NCBI GenBank assembly: GCA_018895765.1
Contig: JAHINX010000030.1
Span: forward strand, 1-25,399
DNA: 25,399 bases
Direction: 5' to 3'
Source of the DNA: Patescibacteria group bacterium
Lineage (GTDB): Bacteria; Patescibacteriota; Patescibacteriia; GCA-002772895
The position numbers and the translations under genes are program-made. The notes below the pieces were generated by a model, which saw only the letters and a program-made list of their open reading frames with translations, had not been told where the DNA came from and did not search any database. This document shows, piece after piece, positions 7,862-14,755 of the stretch; position 1 is the first letter of the stretch, and each line of letters starts with the position of its first letter.

Positions 7862-8302
7862 GTGAATAAATATACATACCTTCTCATTCCAATAATTTTA
7901 TTTGTAACAGATAGGATTTTGAAGTTTATAATCTCCTCCATTAATCTTGGGGGTGGTTTTATAAAATTTGGATTATATAAGAATTATGCCGGTGCTTTCA
8001 GTTTGCCCGTTGCCGGAATGGTATATAATTTAATAGGGATTGCTTTGCTCGTGATTTTTATGTATTTATTAATGGTGTCACTGCGAGCAAAGCAAAGTAA
8101 TTTCATAAGCCTTGCTTATCTTTTTATAATTTTGGGTGGCGCTTCTAATTTATTTGATCGTCTATTTTTTGGGCATGTTATTGATTGTGTAAATGTTCTA
8201 AATAGAAGTTTTTTTAATATAGCAGATGGGATGATAATAATAGGAGTAATAATATTATTAATTGAACAAATTAAGGTTAAAAAAGACACGATTAAGGTTT
8301 AG
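7862..8302 (+). CDS. lspA: Lipoprotein signal peptidase (signal peptidase II)
   Basis: LspA cleaves the signal peptide of lipid-modified prolipoproteins in the cytoplasmic membrane. The 146-aa protein has four membrane segments and the family motifs: VTDRILK (~res. 15-21), NYAGAFS (~41-47), GGASNLFDRL...HVIDCV and FFNIADG. D108 and D122 are the likely catalytic aspartates. The start is GTG with no SD. Residues ~72-83 (VSLRAKQSNFIS), in the loop between membrane segments, are coded by a copy of a TCACTGCGAGC-AAAGC-AA repeat element, an in-frame insertion in a tolerant loop. Substrates are at hand: lipoproteins at 4799, 8367 and 21233. Confidence 0.93.
   Translation: MNKYTYLLIPIILFVTDRILKFIISSINLGGGFIKFGLYKNYAGAFSLPVAGMVYNLIGIALLVIFMYLLMVSLRAKQSNFISLAYLFIILGGASNLFDRLFFGHVIDCVNVLNRSFFNIADGMIIIGVIILLIEQIKVKKDTIKV
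8077..8106 (+). repeat. REP-like element inside lspA
   Basis: About 30 bp starting GTCACTGCGAGCAAAGC, similar to repeats of the TGCGAGCGAAGCGAAGCAA type known from many bacterial intergenic regions. Here it is read in frame as VSLRAKQSNFI in an LspA loop. Assignment to that repeat type is from memory. Confidence 0.5.
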
Positions 8303-8307
8303 CCTTC

Positions 8308-8336
8308 TTGACTTCTATAATAAGGTATGATAAAAA
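8308..8336 (+). promoter_or_regulatory. Candidate promoter of the small lipoprotein
   Basis: TTGACT (8308-8313), 17-nt spacer, TAAAAA (8331-8336), preceded by TGA (extended -10 form). A poor -10, but the layout matches those at 19893 and 20411. Confidence 0.5.
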
Positions 8337-8366
8337 ATAGATAGTTCTTTAGAAGGGAGAAAGAAA

Positions 8367-8819
8367 GTGACAAAAGTAAAGAGAAATATATTTAGTATTT
8401 TAATTACGTTATTGCTTTCCATATTTTATGGTTGCTCCTCGGAGAACACAGGCGAAAGCGATAGTTGCAGTACTGATTATGTAACAAAAGATATTCATGC
8501 CAGTTTTGATGGAAATAAAAAAGAAAAAGTTGCGCAAGTGAAGGTGAGCAAATGTGCTATAAGGGTAAGAGTAGAAAAAAAGATGATCGTATTTCAATTT
8601 ATGTTTGAAGGTGATATTGAAGATAGTGTAGAAAACGATTGTAGTAAGCCACAAGGGTGTATTTCTCATAGGATGAGAGTTTTATTAGCAGTTTATAAGG
8701 GACGCGTAAGCATTATCAATCAGTTTGAGGGAGGATATTGTCGCTTAAGGGTTGCATATCAAAAAGACAACAAAATTCAAGAAATAAAAGAAGTCTTTGT
8801 GTTTAGTCCAAAAAAATAA
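8367..8819 (+). CDS. Small lipoprotein of unknown function (150 aa)
   Basis: GTG start with a strong SD (AGAAGGGAGA) a few bases upstream. The N-terminus is a lipoprotein signal: positive KVKR, a hydrophobic stretch and lipobox FYGC with C23, followed by SSENTGES typical of a mature lipoprotein linker. The mature part (~125 aa) has five cysteines outside the lipobox (CSTDY, KCAIR, DCSKPQGC, GYCRLR), suggesting disulfides outside the membrane. No family recognised. It has its own promoter-like site and a terminator overlapping the stop, so it is a self-contained unit just after lspA. Confidence 0.82.
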   Translation: MTKVKRNIFSILITLLLSIFYGCSSENTGESDSCSTDYVTKDIHASFDGNKKEKVAQVKVSKCAIRVRVEKKMIVFQFMFEGDIEDSVENDCSKPQGCISHRMRVLLAVYKGRVSIINQFEGGYCRLRVAYQKDNKIQEIKEVFVFSPKK

Positions 8820-8842
8820 TCCCATTGAGTTGGGATTTTTTA
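8818..8842 (+). terminator. Intrinsic terminator of the small lipoprotein gene
   Basis: AATCCCA, a 6-nt loop and TGGGATT, followed by TTTTT. The stem begins inside the stop codon. Confidence 0.8.
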
Positions 8843-8865
8843 ATAGCCAGCTTTAATTTTTAGAT

Positions 8866-9330
8866 AAAAAAAGGACCCGGAGGGCTCCAATTAATTAAAT
8901 TAATAAGTGAACCGCGGGTCCGTGGACATTAGGTATAGGACCCATTCGCAGGTAAGAATGCCTATCATTCTTCGCGTAAAGCTTTGAATGACACAGTAGG
9001 AACTCTTATCTGCGAATGACACCATACTCAACCTTAGTCCATATAACGAACGCCTCTCTACCGTTTTGTGGAGTGTAACCCTATAGACATCCCATGCATT
9101 GTCTATTTAGTGGGCGCTCCGTAGCCTGTCTTTTTATTATTTTTATTTTTGTTTTAAGCGAAAACAGTAAAGAAGAGGGAAAATTCTTGAATCTTCTCTA
9201 TTTGAGAGAAAAAATGTAATGAACGTGCCGTTTCCGGCAAAGTGTGCAAAAGAGCTAGTGGGACTGATAGCTAAACTACTATGTTCCGCATAACGGAAGT
9301 AGTAGGTTTTATAACTATTTTTACTGTCCT
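8866..9330 (-). ncRNA. Probable structured RNA gene (~460 nt), family not recognised
   Basis: A near-perfect promoter (TTGACA-N17-TATACT, 9337-9365) and a long-stem terminator (8868-8921) bracket a stretch with no sensible protein frame. Read 5'->3' on the minus strand it is rich in local hairpins: TTCCG with CGGAA flanked by CTACTA and TAGTAG (9276-9305), TGCCG-GAAA-CGGCA with a GNRA tetraloop (9226-9239), TTCTCT with AGAGAA (9194-9210), an A-rich linker (~9132-9160), TAGACA with TGTCTA (9084-9105), CATTCGCAG with CTGCGAATG (9010-9018 and 8943-8951) enclosing TCATTC with GAATGA. A GGGTCC segment can pair upstream or with the terminator arm. I looked for tmRNA (tRNA-like ends), RNase P (P4 core), SRP and 6S hallmarks and saw none. 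Size and promoter strength suggest an abundant stable RNA. Confidence 0.7.
8868..8921 (-). terminator. Terminator of the minus-strand RNA gene
   Basis: On the minus strand GGACCCG (8915-8921) pairs with CGGGTCC (8873-8879), followed by a seven-T run. The ~35-nt loop is long and contains a second short stem. The GGACCC arm can instead pair with the upstream GGGTCC (8938-8943). Confidence 0.75.
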
Positions 9331-9336
9331 ACTTAT

Positions 9337-9365
9337 AGTATATCATTTTTTTTAACCCTTGTCAA
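9337..9365 (-). promoter_or_regulatory. Consensus promoter of the structured RNA
   Basis: Minus strand TTGACA (9360-9365), 17-nt spacer, TATACT (9337-9342), with TGA before the -10. Predicted transcription start is ~9330. Confidence 0.88.
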
Positions 9366-9411
9366 TATATCAAAATGCTAAATTTAGCTAAAAAACTTAA
9401 GGCCGAAGACG

Positions 9412-9499
9412 TTATCCATACTCTTTTCCACAAGGAGCTTACTTAAAATATCATTTTATCCACCTTTAGTCCACACTTATCCACAATTTCTGTGGATAA
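9412..9499. promoter_or_regulatory. Cluster of DnaA-box-like sites (possible origin or DnaA-controlled region)
   Basis: Within 88 bp: TTATCCATA (9412), TTTTCCACA (9424), TTATCCACC (9456), a perfect TTATCCACA (9477) and its perfect inverse TGTGGATAA (9491), plus a weaker TAGTCCACA (9467). An AT-rich segment (~9340-9398) lies beside it and could serve as an unwinding element. No dnaA or dnaN gene is in view. The cluster ends ~47 bp upstream of the RNA promoter, so DnaA regulation of that RNA is an alternative. Confidence 0.6.
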
Positions 9500-9537
9500 C
9501 TCGCTAAAAGTCAAGACAAGTGTAGACAAAGAAGGGG

Positions 9538-9729
9538 AAAGTAGTAGGTAGTATGCAGTAAGTAGTAAGGAATAAGAATTATTATGCAAAAGAATTTCTT
9601 CTCTTAGCTTTCAGCTCGGAGGATCCAGCTCGGGGGGAAAAGGAAGGGTAGGATGGATTTAATAATAAGACATAAGAAATAAAAAAGTAAGTGCAATGAG
9701 CATAAAACACGAATATGTATTAATAATAG
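9538..9729. repeat. Word repeats of GTAGTAAG type, otherwise empty
   Basis: Repeated GTAGTAGGTAGTATG and AGTAAGTAGTAAG words, then a purine-rich stretch with GGAGGATCCAGCTCGG. Similar GTAG words occur at ~4712, ~6135 and ~12090. No gene or promoter is supported. Confidence 0.5.
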
Positions 9730-9759
9730 AAGAAAGCTCCGAATATTCGGAGCTTTCTT
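9730..9759 (-). terminator. Perfect 30-bp palindrome, terminator of pnp
   Basis: A 15-bp perfect stem (AAGAAAGCTCCGAAT and its complement) with no spacer bases, followed on the minus strand by CTATTATTA. It lies ~57 bp after the pnp stop. On the plus strand it faces no gene. Confidence 0.75.
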
Positions 9760-9816
9760 GGACAAATGTTAATTGTCAGACGTTAGGTGTTAAATGTCAG
9801 GTGTCAGATGTTATTA

Positions 9817-12084
9817 TTATCTTCTCCCGCCACGCTGAGGCCTTCCGCCACTACGTCTATCATCTCTGCGTGGAGGACGGCTATCTCTATCTCCTCCAAA
9901 ACCGCCGCCATTGCCGCTTCCCGGTTTTTGCTCTGCTTGTGCTTCACCTAGCTTTTCCCGCGCTTTTTTAAGGGATAGATTAACTCTGCCTTGGTCATCA
10001 ATTTCAGTAACTATTACCGGTATTTCGTCGCCAATCTTTACAACGTCTTCAACATTCTCAACTCTGAATGGAGCAAGCTCAGAAACATGAACCATTCCGT
10101 CTTTGCCCGGGAGTATTTCTACAAAGGCGCCAAAATTCATAATGCGGACAACCTTTCCGCGATAAATTTTACCAACCTCAGGTTCTTCAATAATGGCATT
10201 TATCATTTCTTTTGCTTTTTCCATCCCTTCTGCGCTCGTAGAAGTTATAAATACACTTCCATCTTGTTCAATATCAATCTGAACGCCGGTTTTATCAATA
10301 ATACCATTAATGATTTTTCCCCCGGGACCGATAACTTCGCGTATTTTGTCCGGAAGAATATGGATGGTTTCAATTCTCGGAGCATATTGAGAAAGATCTC
10401 CTCTTGGCTCTGGAATTGTTTTTGCCATTACATCCAAAATTTCTATTCTCGCATCTTTTGCTTGAAATAATGTTTTTTCTACAACTTCTTTTGTTATGCC
10501 CGCTGTTTTTGTATCCATTTGAATTGCGGTGATTCCATCGCGGGTGCCTGCAATTTTAAAGTCCATTCCGCCTTTACTATCTTCCATATCTTGAAGGTCG
10601 GTAATAACAATAAAATTTTTCATGTCTTCGTCAGAAGCTAAGCCCATCGCAATTCCGGCAACCGGTTTTTTAATCGGTACGCCTGCATCCATTAATGCCA
10701 ATGTTGAACCGCAAGTTGAACCCATTGAGCTAGAACCGTTTGAGCCCATTACTTCTGAGACAACGCGGATTGTATATGGAAACTCTTCTTTGGATGGGAT
10801 AACCGGAAGCAACGCTTTTTCCGCCAAAGCTCCATGACCGATATCGCGTCTGGATGGACCTCTCATCGGCTTGGTATCTCCGACAGAAAAAGGAGGAAAA
10901 TTGTAGTGATGCATAAAACGTTTTTTTGTATCCGCTTCTTCCATAGTATCCATAATTTGTTCATCGCCTGGAGAACCGAGCGTAATAATGGAGAGAACTT
11001 GAGTTTCTCCGCGGGCAAAAAGTCCGGAGCCATGAACGCGGGGGAGATAACCGACGTCTGCAAAGAGCGGACGTATCTCTGTGATGGCGCGTCCGTCAAC
11101 ACGTTTTCCTTCTTTCAAAATTGCTTCTAATACGCGCGCTTCCACAATATCGTCAAAAACGCCAAGCGCCCATTTTCTTTTATCTTTTCCAATCTGTTCG
11201 CTTTTTAAATATTCTACCAACCGATCTTTCAAATCTTCTTTTGCTTGTTTGCGGGACGACTTGCTTCCTTTTGGAAGTTTGCCAAAAAGATATTCATCAA
11301 GATGGTCGGCTAAAAAAACTTTTGCTTTTTTTATGATTTCTTGTTTTTCTACTAATGTTTCCGCATCTTCTTCCAAGAGCCCATCGATAGATAATTTTTC
11401 TTTGCCTACTTTGGTTACGATCTCGTCAATAAGTTTCATTAGCGGTTTTAGATTTTTTTGGCCAAAAAGTATTGCATCATTTATAGTTTTTTCATCCACT
11501 TCTTTTGCACCGGCCTCAAGCATCAAAATTTTATCAGGAGTTCCTGAGATAGTAACGTCAAGCGCGCTTTTTTCTTGTTCGGCATAGCTTGGGTTAAGGA
11601 TTAATTCGCCGTCTATCTGTCCGACGCGAACTCCGCCGATTGGGCCATCCCATGGAATGTTGGAAATAGACAAAGCAAGGGAGGCGCCGATAATTGCCAA
11701 TATGTCGGGATCATTTTCTCCGTCCATAGACAAAACCGTACAAACGACTTGCACGTCATTGCGCATTTTTTTGTTGAATAACGGACGAAGTCCGCGATCA
11801 ACTACGCGCGCTGAAAGAACGGCTTCATCAGTCGCTTTGCCTTCGCGTTTAATAAACCGCGAACCTTTTATTTTTCCTGCTGCATAGAGTCTTTCTTCAA
11901 ACTCTACGGTAAGAGGGAAAAAATCAATATCTCTCGGCGCGCCGAGTACGACGGTTGAAAGTACTGTTGTTTCCCCGTAAGTTACAACACAGCTTCCATC
12001 GGCTTGATTTGCAATTTTGCCGATTTCCACTTTGAGAGGTCTGCCTCCCCATTCTATTTCAAAATTATGTACATCTTTAGACAT
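9817..12084 (-). CDS. pnp: Polyribonucleotide nucleotidyltransferase (PNPase)
   Basis: PNPase degrades RNA 3'->5' using phosphate and is a core part of RNA turnover. The 755-aa protein has two RNase PH domains, the second carrying the catalytic site (GRAITEIRPL, SHGSGLFARGETQ-like RVHGSGLFARGETQ, and MGSNGSSSMGSTCG). These are joined by the helical PNPase domain (~res. 230-320) and followed by a KH domain with IGPGGKIINGI (~res. 570) and an S1 domain (GKIYRGKVVRIMNFGAFVEI ... VNLSLKKA). The tail (~res. 715-755) is a Gly/Arg-rich RGG-like extension, probably RNA-binding. The ATG has no SD. The order rpsO-NYN-pnp on one strand echoes the widespread rpsO-pnp operon, here with a putative nuclease between. 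Confidence 0.98.
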   Translation of the reverse strand: MSKDVHNFEIEWGGRPLKVEIGKIANQADGSCVVTYGETTVLSTVVLGAPRDIDFFPLTVEFEERLYAAGKIKGSRFIKREGKATDEAVLSARVVDRGLRPLFNKKMRNDVQVVCTVLSMDGENDPDILAIIGASLALSISNIPWDGPIGGVRVGQIDGELILNPSYAEQEKSALDVTISGTPDKILMLEAGAKEVDEKTINDAILFGQKNLKPLMKLIDEIVTKVGKEKLSIDGLLEEDAETLVEKQEIIKKAKVFLADHLDEYLFGKLPKGSKSSRKQAKEDLKDRLVEYLKSEQIGKDKRKWALGVFDDIVEARVLEAILKEGKRVDGRAITEIRPLFADVGYLPRVHGSGLFARGETQVLSIITLGSPGDEQIMDTMEEADTKKRFMHHYNFPPFSVGDTKPMRGPSRRDIGHGALAEKALLPVIPSKEEFPYTIRVVSEVMGSNGSSSMGSTCGSTLALMDAGVPIKKPVAGIAMGLASDEDMKNFIVITDLQDMEDSKGGMDFKIAGTRDGITAIQMDTKTAGITKEVVEKTLFQAKDARIEILDVMAKTIPEPRGDLSQYAPRIETIHILPDKIREVIGPGGKIINGIIDKTGVQIDIEQDGSVFITSTSAEGMEKAKEMINAIIEEPEVGKIYRGKVVRIMNFGAFVEILPGKDGMVHVSELAPFRVENVEDVVKIGDEIPVIVTEIDDQGRVNLSLKKAREKLGEAQAEQKPGSGNGGGFGGDRDSRPPRRDDRRSGGRPQRGGRR

Positions 12085-12390
12085 AATGATAGTAGGTAGG
12101 TTCTGGCAGTAAAACTACAGAGCTTGACTTGTCCCTCGAAGCTTGCGTCATTCGTAGCTTTCTATGAGGTTCGTAGCTCTAGCGAAGAACCTAGCGTAGA
12201 ACCTAGCGAAGAATGATTATGCGAAGAAGGAACACAATCATCAAGATCTTTGTGTTTTATTGTCAAAACCAATTAATTTAATTAATTGTTAATTAACTAG
12301 TGTATTATTTAATAATTTATTTTCGCGGTAGCGAAAATACCTTCATCGGTCATTGGGATTTGGGAAATTGGTCATTCTTTTTTCGTCCAT
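12085..12390. other. Gene-free stretch with word repeats and a small palindrome
   Basis: Between the NYN gene and pnp. It holds repeated CCTAGCGAAGAA / GAGGTTCGTAGC words (~12160-12225), an AATTAATT-type stretch (~12270-12298) and a palindrome ATTTTCGC-GGTA-GCGAAAAT (12319-12338). The palindrome has no T-run on either side. No consensus promoter for pnp is visible, so pnp is probably transcribed through from rpsO. Confidence 0.5.
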
Positions 12391-12999
12391 TTATTTAATG
12401 GATGAAAGTGTCATTCTCGGTCTTCCTTTGCGCGCCTTATTAATTTGTTTATGCTGTCTTTCGTGTCTTTCTATTTTTATTGGTGCTGTTTCTTTTGAGA
12501 GTTGCATCAAATATTTTTCTTTATTAGCTGAAAGGTCAATATAATCATCTATTACTTCAAGTAATTTTGTTGAAGTAGTTTCTTTGAAGGCCATTATTTC
12601 AACGTGAACGCCTTTTGAAAAACGTAAATATTGTACCAACGGAATAAAGTCGCCATCTCCGCTTACAATAACAATGGAGTCAACTTTTTCTCCGAGAACA
12701 ATGGCATCAATCGCGAGACCTACGTCCCAGTCGGCTTTTGTTGCTCCACCGAAAAATATCTGGAGTTCTTTTTCTTTTGTTTCAATGCCGACTTTTTCAA
12801 GTGCGTCAAAAAATGGACGCTCTTCGCCGGTTTTTGTCTTTACGACGTAGGCGATAGCGCGGGTTAATTGGCGACCGGCTACAGCATCTTCCAAAATACT
12901 TTTGAAATTTACTTTTTTATTATATAAGTTGCGTGCTGAGTAATATAAATTTTGAGTATCAATTAATACTGCTACACGCTGTGAGGGGTGTTTTATCAT
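12391..12999 (-). CDS. NYN-domain (LabA/DUF88, PIN-like) putative ribonuclease
   Basis: The 202-aa protein carries the NYN fold: VAVLIDTQNLYYSARNLY (D14, N17) at the N-terminus, KADWDVGLAIDAI in the middle and DSIVIVSGDGDFIPLVQYLR (acidic pair) before HVEIMAFKETTS. These acidic residues form the metal site in PIN/NYN nucleases. After ~res. 160 comes a basic tail (KIERHERQHKQINKARKGRPR) likely to contact RNA. Its place between rpsO and pnp, on the same strand, suggests a role in RNA processing or decay (inference). There is no SD; the ATG follows TTTCCTT. Homologues are often annotated only as NYN-domain proteins. Confidence 0.9.
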   Translation of the reverse strand: MIKHPSQRVAVLIDTQNLYYSARNLYNKKVNFKSILEDAVAGRQLTRAIAYVVKTKTGEERPFFDALEKVGIETKEKELQIFFGGATKADWDVGLAIDAIVLGEKVDSIVIVSGDGDFIPLVQYLRFSKGVHVEIMAFKETTSTKLLEVIDDYIDLSANKEKYLMQLSKETAPIKIERHERQHKQINKARKGRPRMTLSSIK

Positions 13000-13061
13000 A
13001 AGGAAAGGGTAAAGCGTTTAGCAATTAGCGTTTAGTGAATGCAGATCGCTACGCGATAGAA

Positions 13062-13325
13062 TTATTTGATTTTTAGTGCTTCTTTAAGGTCGTCTGCGGC
13101 TTTTTTATCTTCGCGTGAAAGATAGCGCACTAATTTGTGGCGTTCATTCACTTTGCGGATAAGTCCGCGCCTTGAAGAATTGTCTTTTTTGTGAGTTTGT
13201 AAATGTTTACTAAGCTCTTTTATCTCTTCTGTGAGGATGGCTATCTGCACTTGGGCAGAGCCGGTATCTGACCCGTGGGTCTGATATTTTTTTATTATCT
13301 TGTCCTTTGCTTTTTTATTCAGCAT
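13062..13325 (-). CDS. rpsO: 30S ribosomal protein S15
   Basis: The 87-aa protein has the S15 signature: GSDTGSAQVQIAILTEEI, LTEEIKELSKHLQTHKKDNSSRRGLIRKVNERHKLVRYL. S15 binds the central domain of 16S rRNA early in 30S assembly. I chose the ATG at 13325 (MLNKKAKDK) because it gives the usual family length; an upstream in-frame start would add 13 residues with no family match. The leader, from a predicted start at ~13412, contains a hairpin (AAGAAC...GTTCTT) and may host S15 autoregulation as in other bacteria. First gene of a probable rpsO-NYN-pnp operon. Confidence 0.97.
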   Translation of the reverse strand: MLNKKAKDKIIKKYQTHGSDTGSAQVQIAILTEEIKELSKHLQTHKKDNSSRRGLIRKVNERHKLVRYLSREDKKAADDLKEALKIK

Positions 13326-13418
13326 AATGTTTTCGTATCCCCGAGTATAACGGTGACAAGCCACATTAAACCCAGAAGAACGTTATTTATAAAATTTTTG
13401 AGGTTCTTTAATAATAGA

Positions 13419-13447
13419 ATTATAACACAAATCCTGATTCTTGTCAA
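13419..13447 (-). promoter_or_regulatory. Perfect promoter of rpsO
   Basis: Minus strand TTGACA (13442-13447), 17-nt spacer, TATAAT (13419-13424), with TGT before the -10. It predicts an ~87-nt leader for rpsO, long for a genome with many short leaders. Confidence 0.93.
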
Positions 13448-13505
13448 TTGCCCGGACAATTTATTAATATTTTGCGACGTTCGTGATATAATATGAATAG
13501 CATAT

Positions 13506-13553
13506 AGCGTATAGCCTGCCTCGCCTACGAGTCAAGGCGGGCGTTGAGCGTTT
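13506..13553 (+). repeat. 48-bp dispersed repeat, copy B
   Basis: Begins AGCGTATAGCCTGCCTC. It is an inverted-orientation copy of 7183-7230 with only a handful of differences. Flanked by CATATAGCGT and CTAACTGCTAATTGCTA words. Confidence 0.8.
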
Positions 13554-13599
13554 AGGTAGAATCATTAAACGCTAACTGCTAATTGCTAGACGCTTTTTT

Positions 13600-13633
13600 T
13601 AAAAGAAAAACTCCGCGCAGGAATGCACGGAGT
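13600..13633 (-). terminator. Terminator of the transglycosylase gene
   Basis: Minus strand ACTCCG (13628-13633), 12-nt loop, CGGAGT (13610-13615), then TTTTTC. The stem begins within the stop codon. Confidence 0.82.
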
Positions 13634-14571
13634 CAGTTGGAGGCAAGATAAGATGAGGGAGGCTCCATAGAGCAGGTTAAGTTCTGCCCCGTAGCTTCAC
13701 GTATCATCTTACATAGATGGGGTCGTAGGCGCTTTGCACGCCTAACGTATGCATAGTTGCGACTGCAATATGCTCCTGCATATCGCAACATAGCAAAGTC
13801 CCACTCGCTCTCCAAAAGTTCGGAGGGAATTGGCGCAAGAACATTAACGTGTTCTTTTGCGGGGATCACACGCCAGTTATTGTTATATTGGCGGGCAAAA
13901 TCCGCATGGCCCTTTAGCTTTCTTGCAGAGGCATAAAATGCTTCAGCAAGATTTAGCGGACAGCCTACACCATCTCCGTCGAGATCCTGTCTTTCTGACG
14001 GATCTCCCCAGGTATACGGCATAAACTGCATCGGACCAAGCGCTCCTGTGGAGGAGCCCAACATCTGCCTACATTGCGGACCGTACTGCTTGTAATACCC
14101 ACACTTTTGGCAGATATCGAGAAAAGCCCCCTTGTTTTTTACGAACTGGTCGCGACGCCGGCGGTCCTGGCGGATGTTTCGTTCAATTGCGGTGAGAGCA
14201 GGAGTTCCGCTATCACCACCCAGAGACATGAACGATTCAAGCATCCAATGTGCCAGAGCTACGTCAACCGGAACACCAGCTGACTCGCTAGCAGCAAGAA
14301 GCTGCTTCACCGCAACTGGGTTCTCTTGTAGAACCCGTTGGAACCTGCGAAGACGCATTGCTACGAATCCTCGCCTTTTTCGCACCGACGAAGCTCGCCC
14401 GATTGAGTACTTATCGTAATCAAGCGGGGAAAAAGTGGAACGGCGCTGTTCTTTTACTACATACCTATAGCGCCGCTGCTCTTGTTTGTTGCTTTTCTTG
14501 CCTTCATCAGCAATACCCCAAACTAGGGTAACGCAGATGAATATCGCGATGGCTCCAAGAATACCTTGCAT
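13633..14571 (-). CDS. Membrane-anchored lytic transglycosylase (MltB-like)
   Basis: The 312-aa protein likely cleaves peptidoglycan glycan strands without water. Residues ~3-20 are hydrophobic (signal anchor), followed by a basic stretch, so the enzyme is outside the membrane. Domain hallmarks: HWMLESF with E112 as probable catalytic acid, GALGPMQFMPYTWGD (176-190), a Ca-binding-like DLDGDGVG (196-203) followed by NLAEAFYASARKLK, typical of MltB-type enzymes, and a C-terminal MLRYAGAYCSRNYAYV. Several Cys suggest disulfides. GC-rich compared with neighbours (34 G+C of 60 at 14041-14100) and led by a strong SD (GAAGGAGATATA). It follows a 39-aa membrane peptide by 10 bases: a holin/lysin-like pair. 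Exact transglycosylase family and the catalytic Glu are inferred from motifs. Confidence 0.85.
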   Translation of the reverse strand: MQGILGAIAIFICVTLVWGIADEGKKSNKQEQRRYRYVVKEQRRSTFSPLDYDKYSIGRASSVRKRRGFVAMRLRRFQRVLQENPVAVKQLLAASESAGVPVDVALAHWMLESFMSLGGDSGTPALTAIERNIRQDRRRRDQFVKNKGAFLDICQKCGYYKQYGPQCRQMLGSSTGALGPMQFMPYTWGDPSERQDLDGDGVGCPLNLAEAFYASARKLKGHADFARQYNNNWRVIPAKEHVNVLAPIPSELLESEWDFAMLRYAGAYCSRNYAYVRRAKRLRPHLCKMIREATGQNLTCSMEPPSSYLASN

Positions 14572-14581
14572 TATATCTCCT

Positions 14582-14701
14582 TCAAGAAAGAAGAACTCCG
14601 GTTGTGGTGGCTAGCGCCAGACAGGTAAGGGATGCTCCGAGTCGCATCTTTCCGAAGAAAACACAGCTCGCTATGGTCAAAATCCCAACGATTACAGTCA
14701 T
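14582..14701 (-). CDS. 39-aa membrane peptide, holin-like
   Basis: A very short gene with strong supporting signals: ATG at 14701 after AAAAGGAGATAAG, itself in a ~50-nt leader behind a consensus promoter. The peptide is two short hydrophobic stretches (TVIVGILTIASCVFFG and LGASLTCLALATTTGVLLS) split by a small basic turn (KMR), so a membrane hairpin is likely. It ends 10 bases before the lytic transglycosylase start, so the two form one operon. No family recognised. Holin-like function is inferred only from size, topology and partner; a membrane-anchoring or regulatory peptide is also possible. A longer upstream frame (82 aa) exists but its start lies upstream of the promoter. Confidence 0.68.
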   Translation of the reverse strand: MTVIVGILTIASCVFFGKMRLGASLTCLALATTTGVLLS

Positions 14702-14755
14702 CTTATCTCCTTTTGGATTGTGATTGTATTGGAAAGAACTTCTATTGTTAGCCAA

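Noticed and set aside
8866..9330. RNase P RNA, tmRNA, 6S or SRP RNA
   Set aside because: No tRNA-like ends or tag frame (tmRNA), no P4-type GAGGAAAGTCC / ACAGAA core (RNase P), no SRP GGAAG/GCAGC apical loop, and too long for 6S.
9817..11887. Several plus-strand open frames across pnp
   Set aside because: They are shadows of a highly conserved minus-strand gene and show no family motifs or start signals.
12319..12338. ATTTTCGC-GGTA-GCGAAAAT hairpin as a terminator of the NYN gene
   Set aside because: No T-run follows on the minus strand, so it is better described as a small palindrome.
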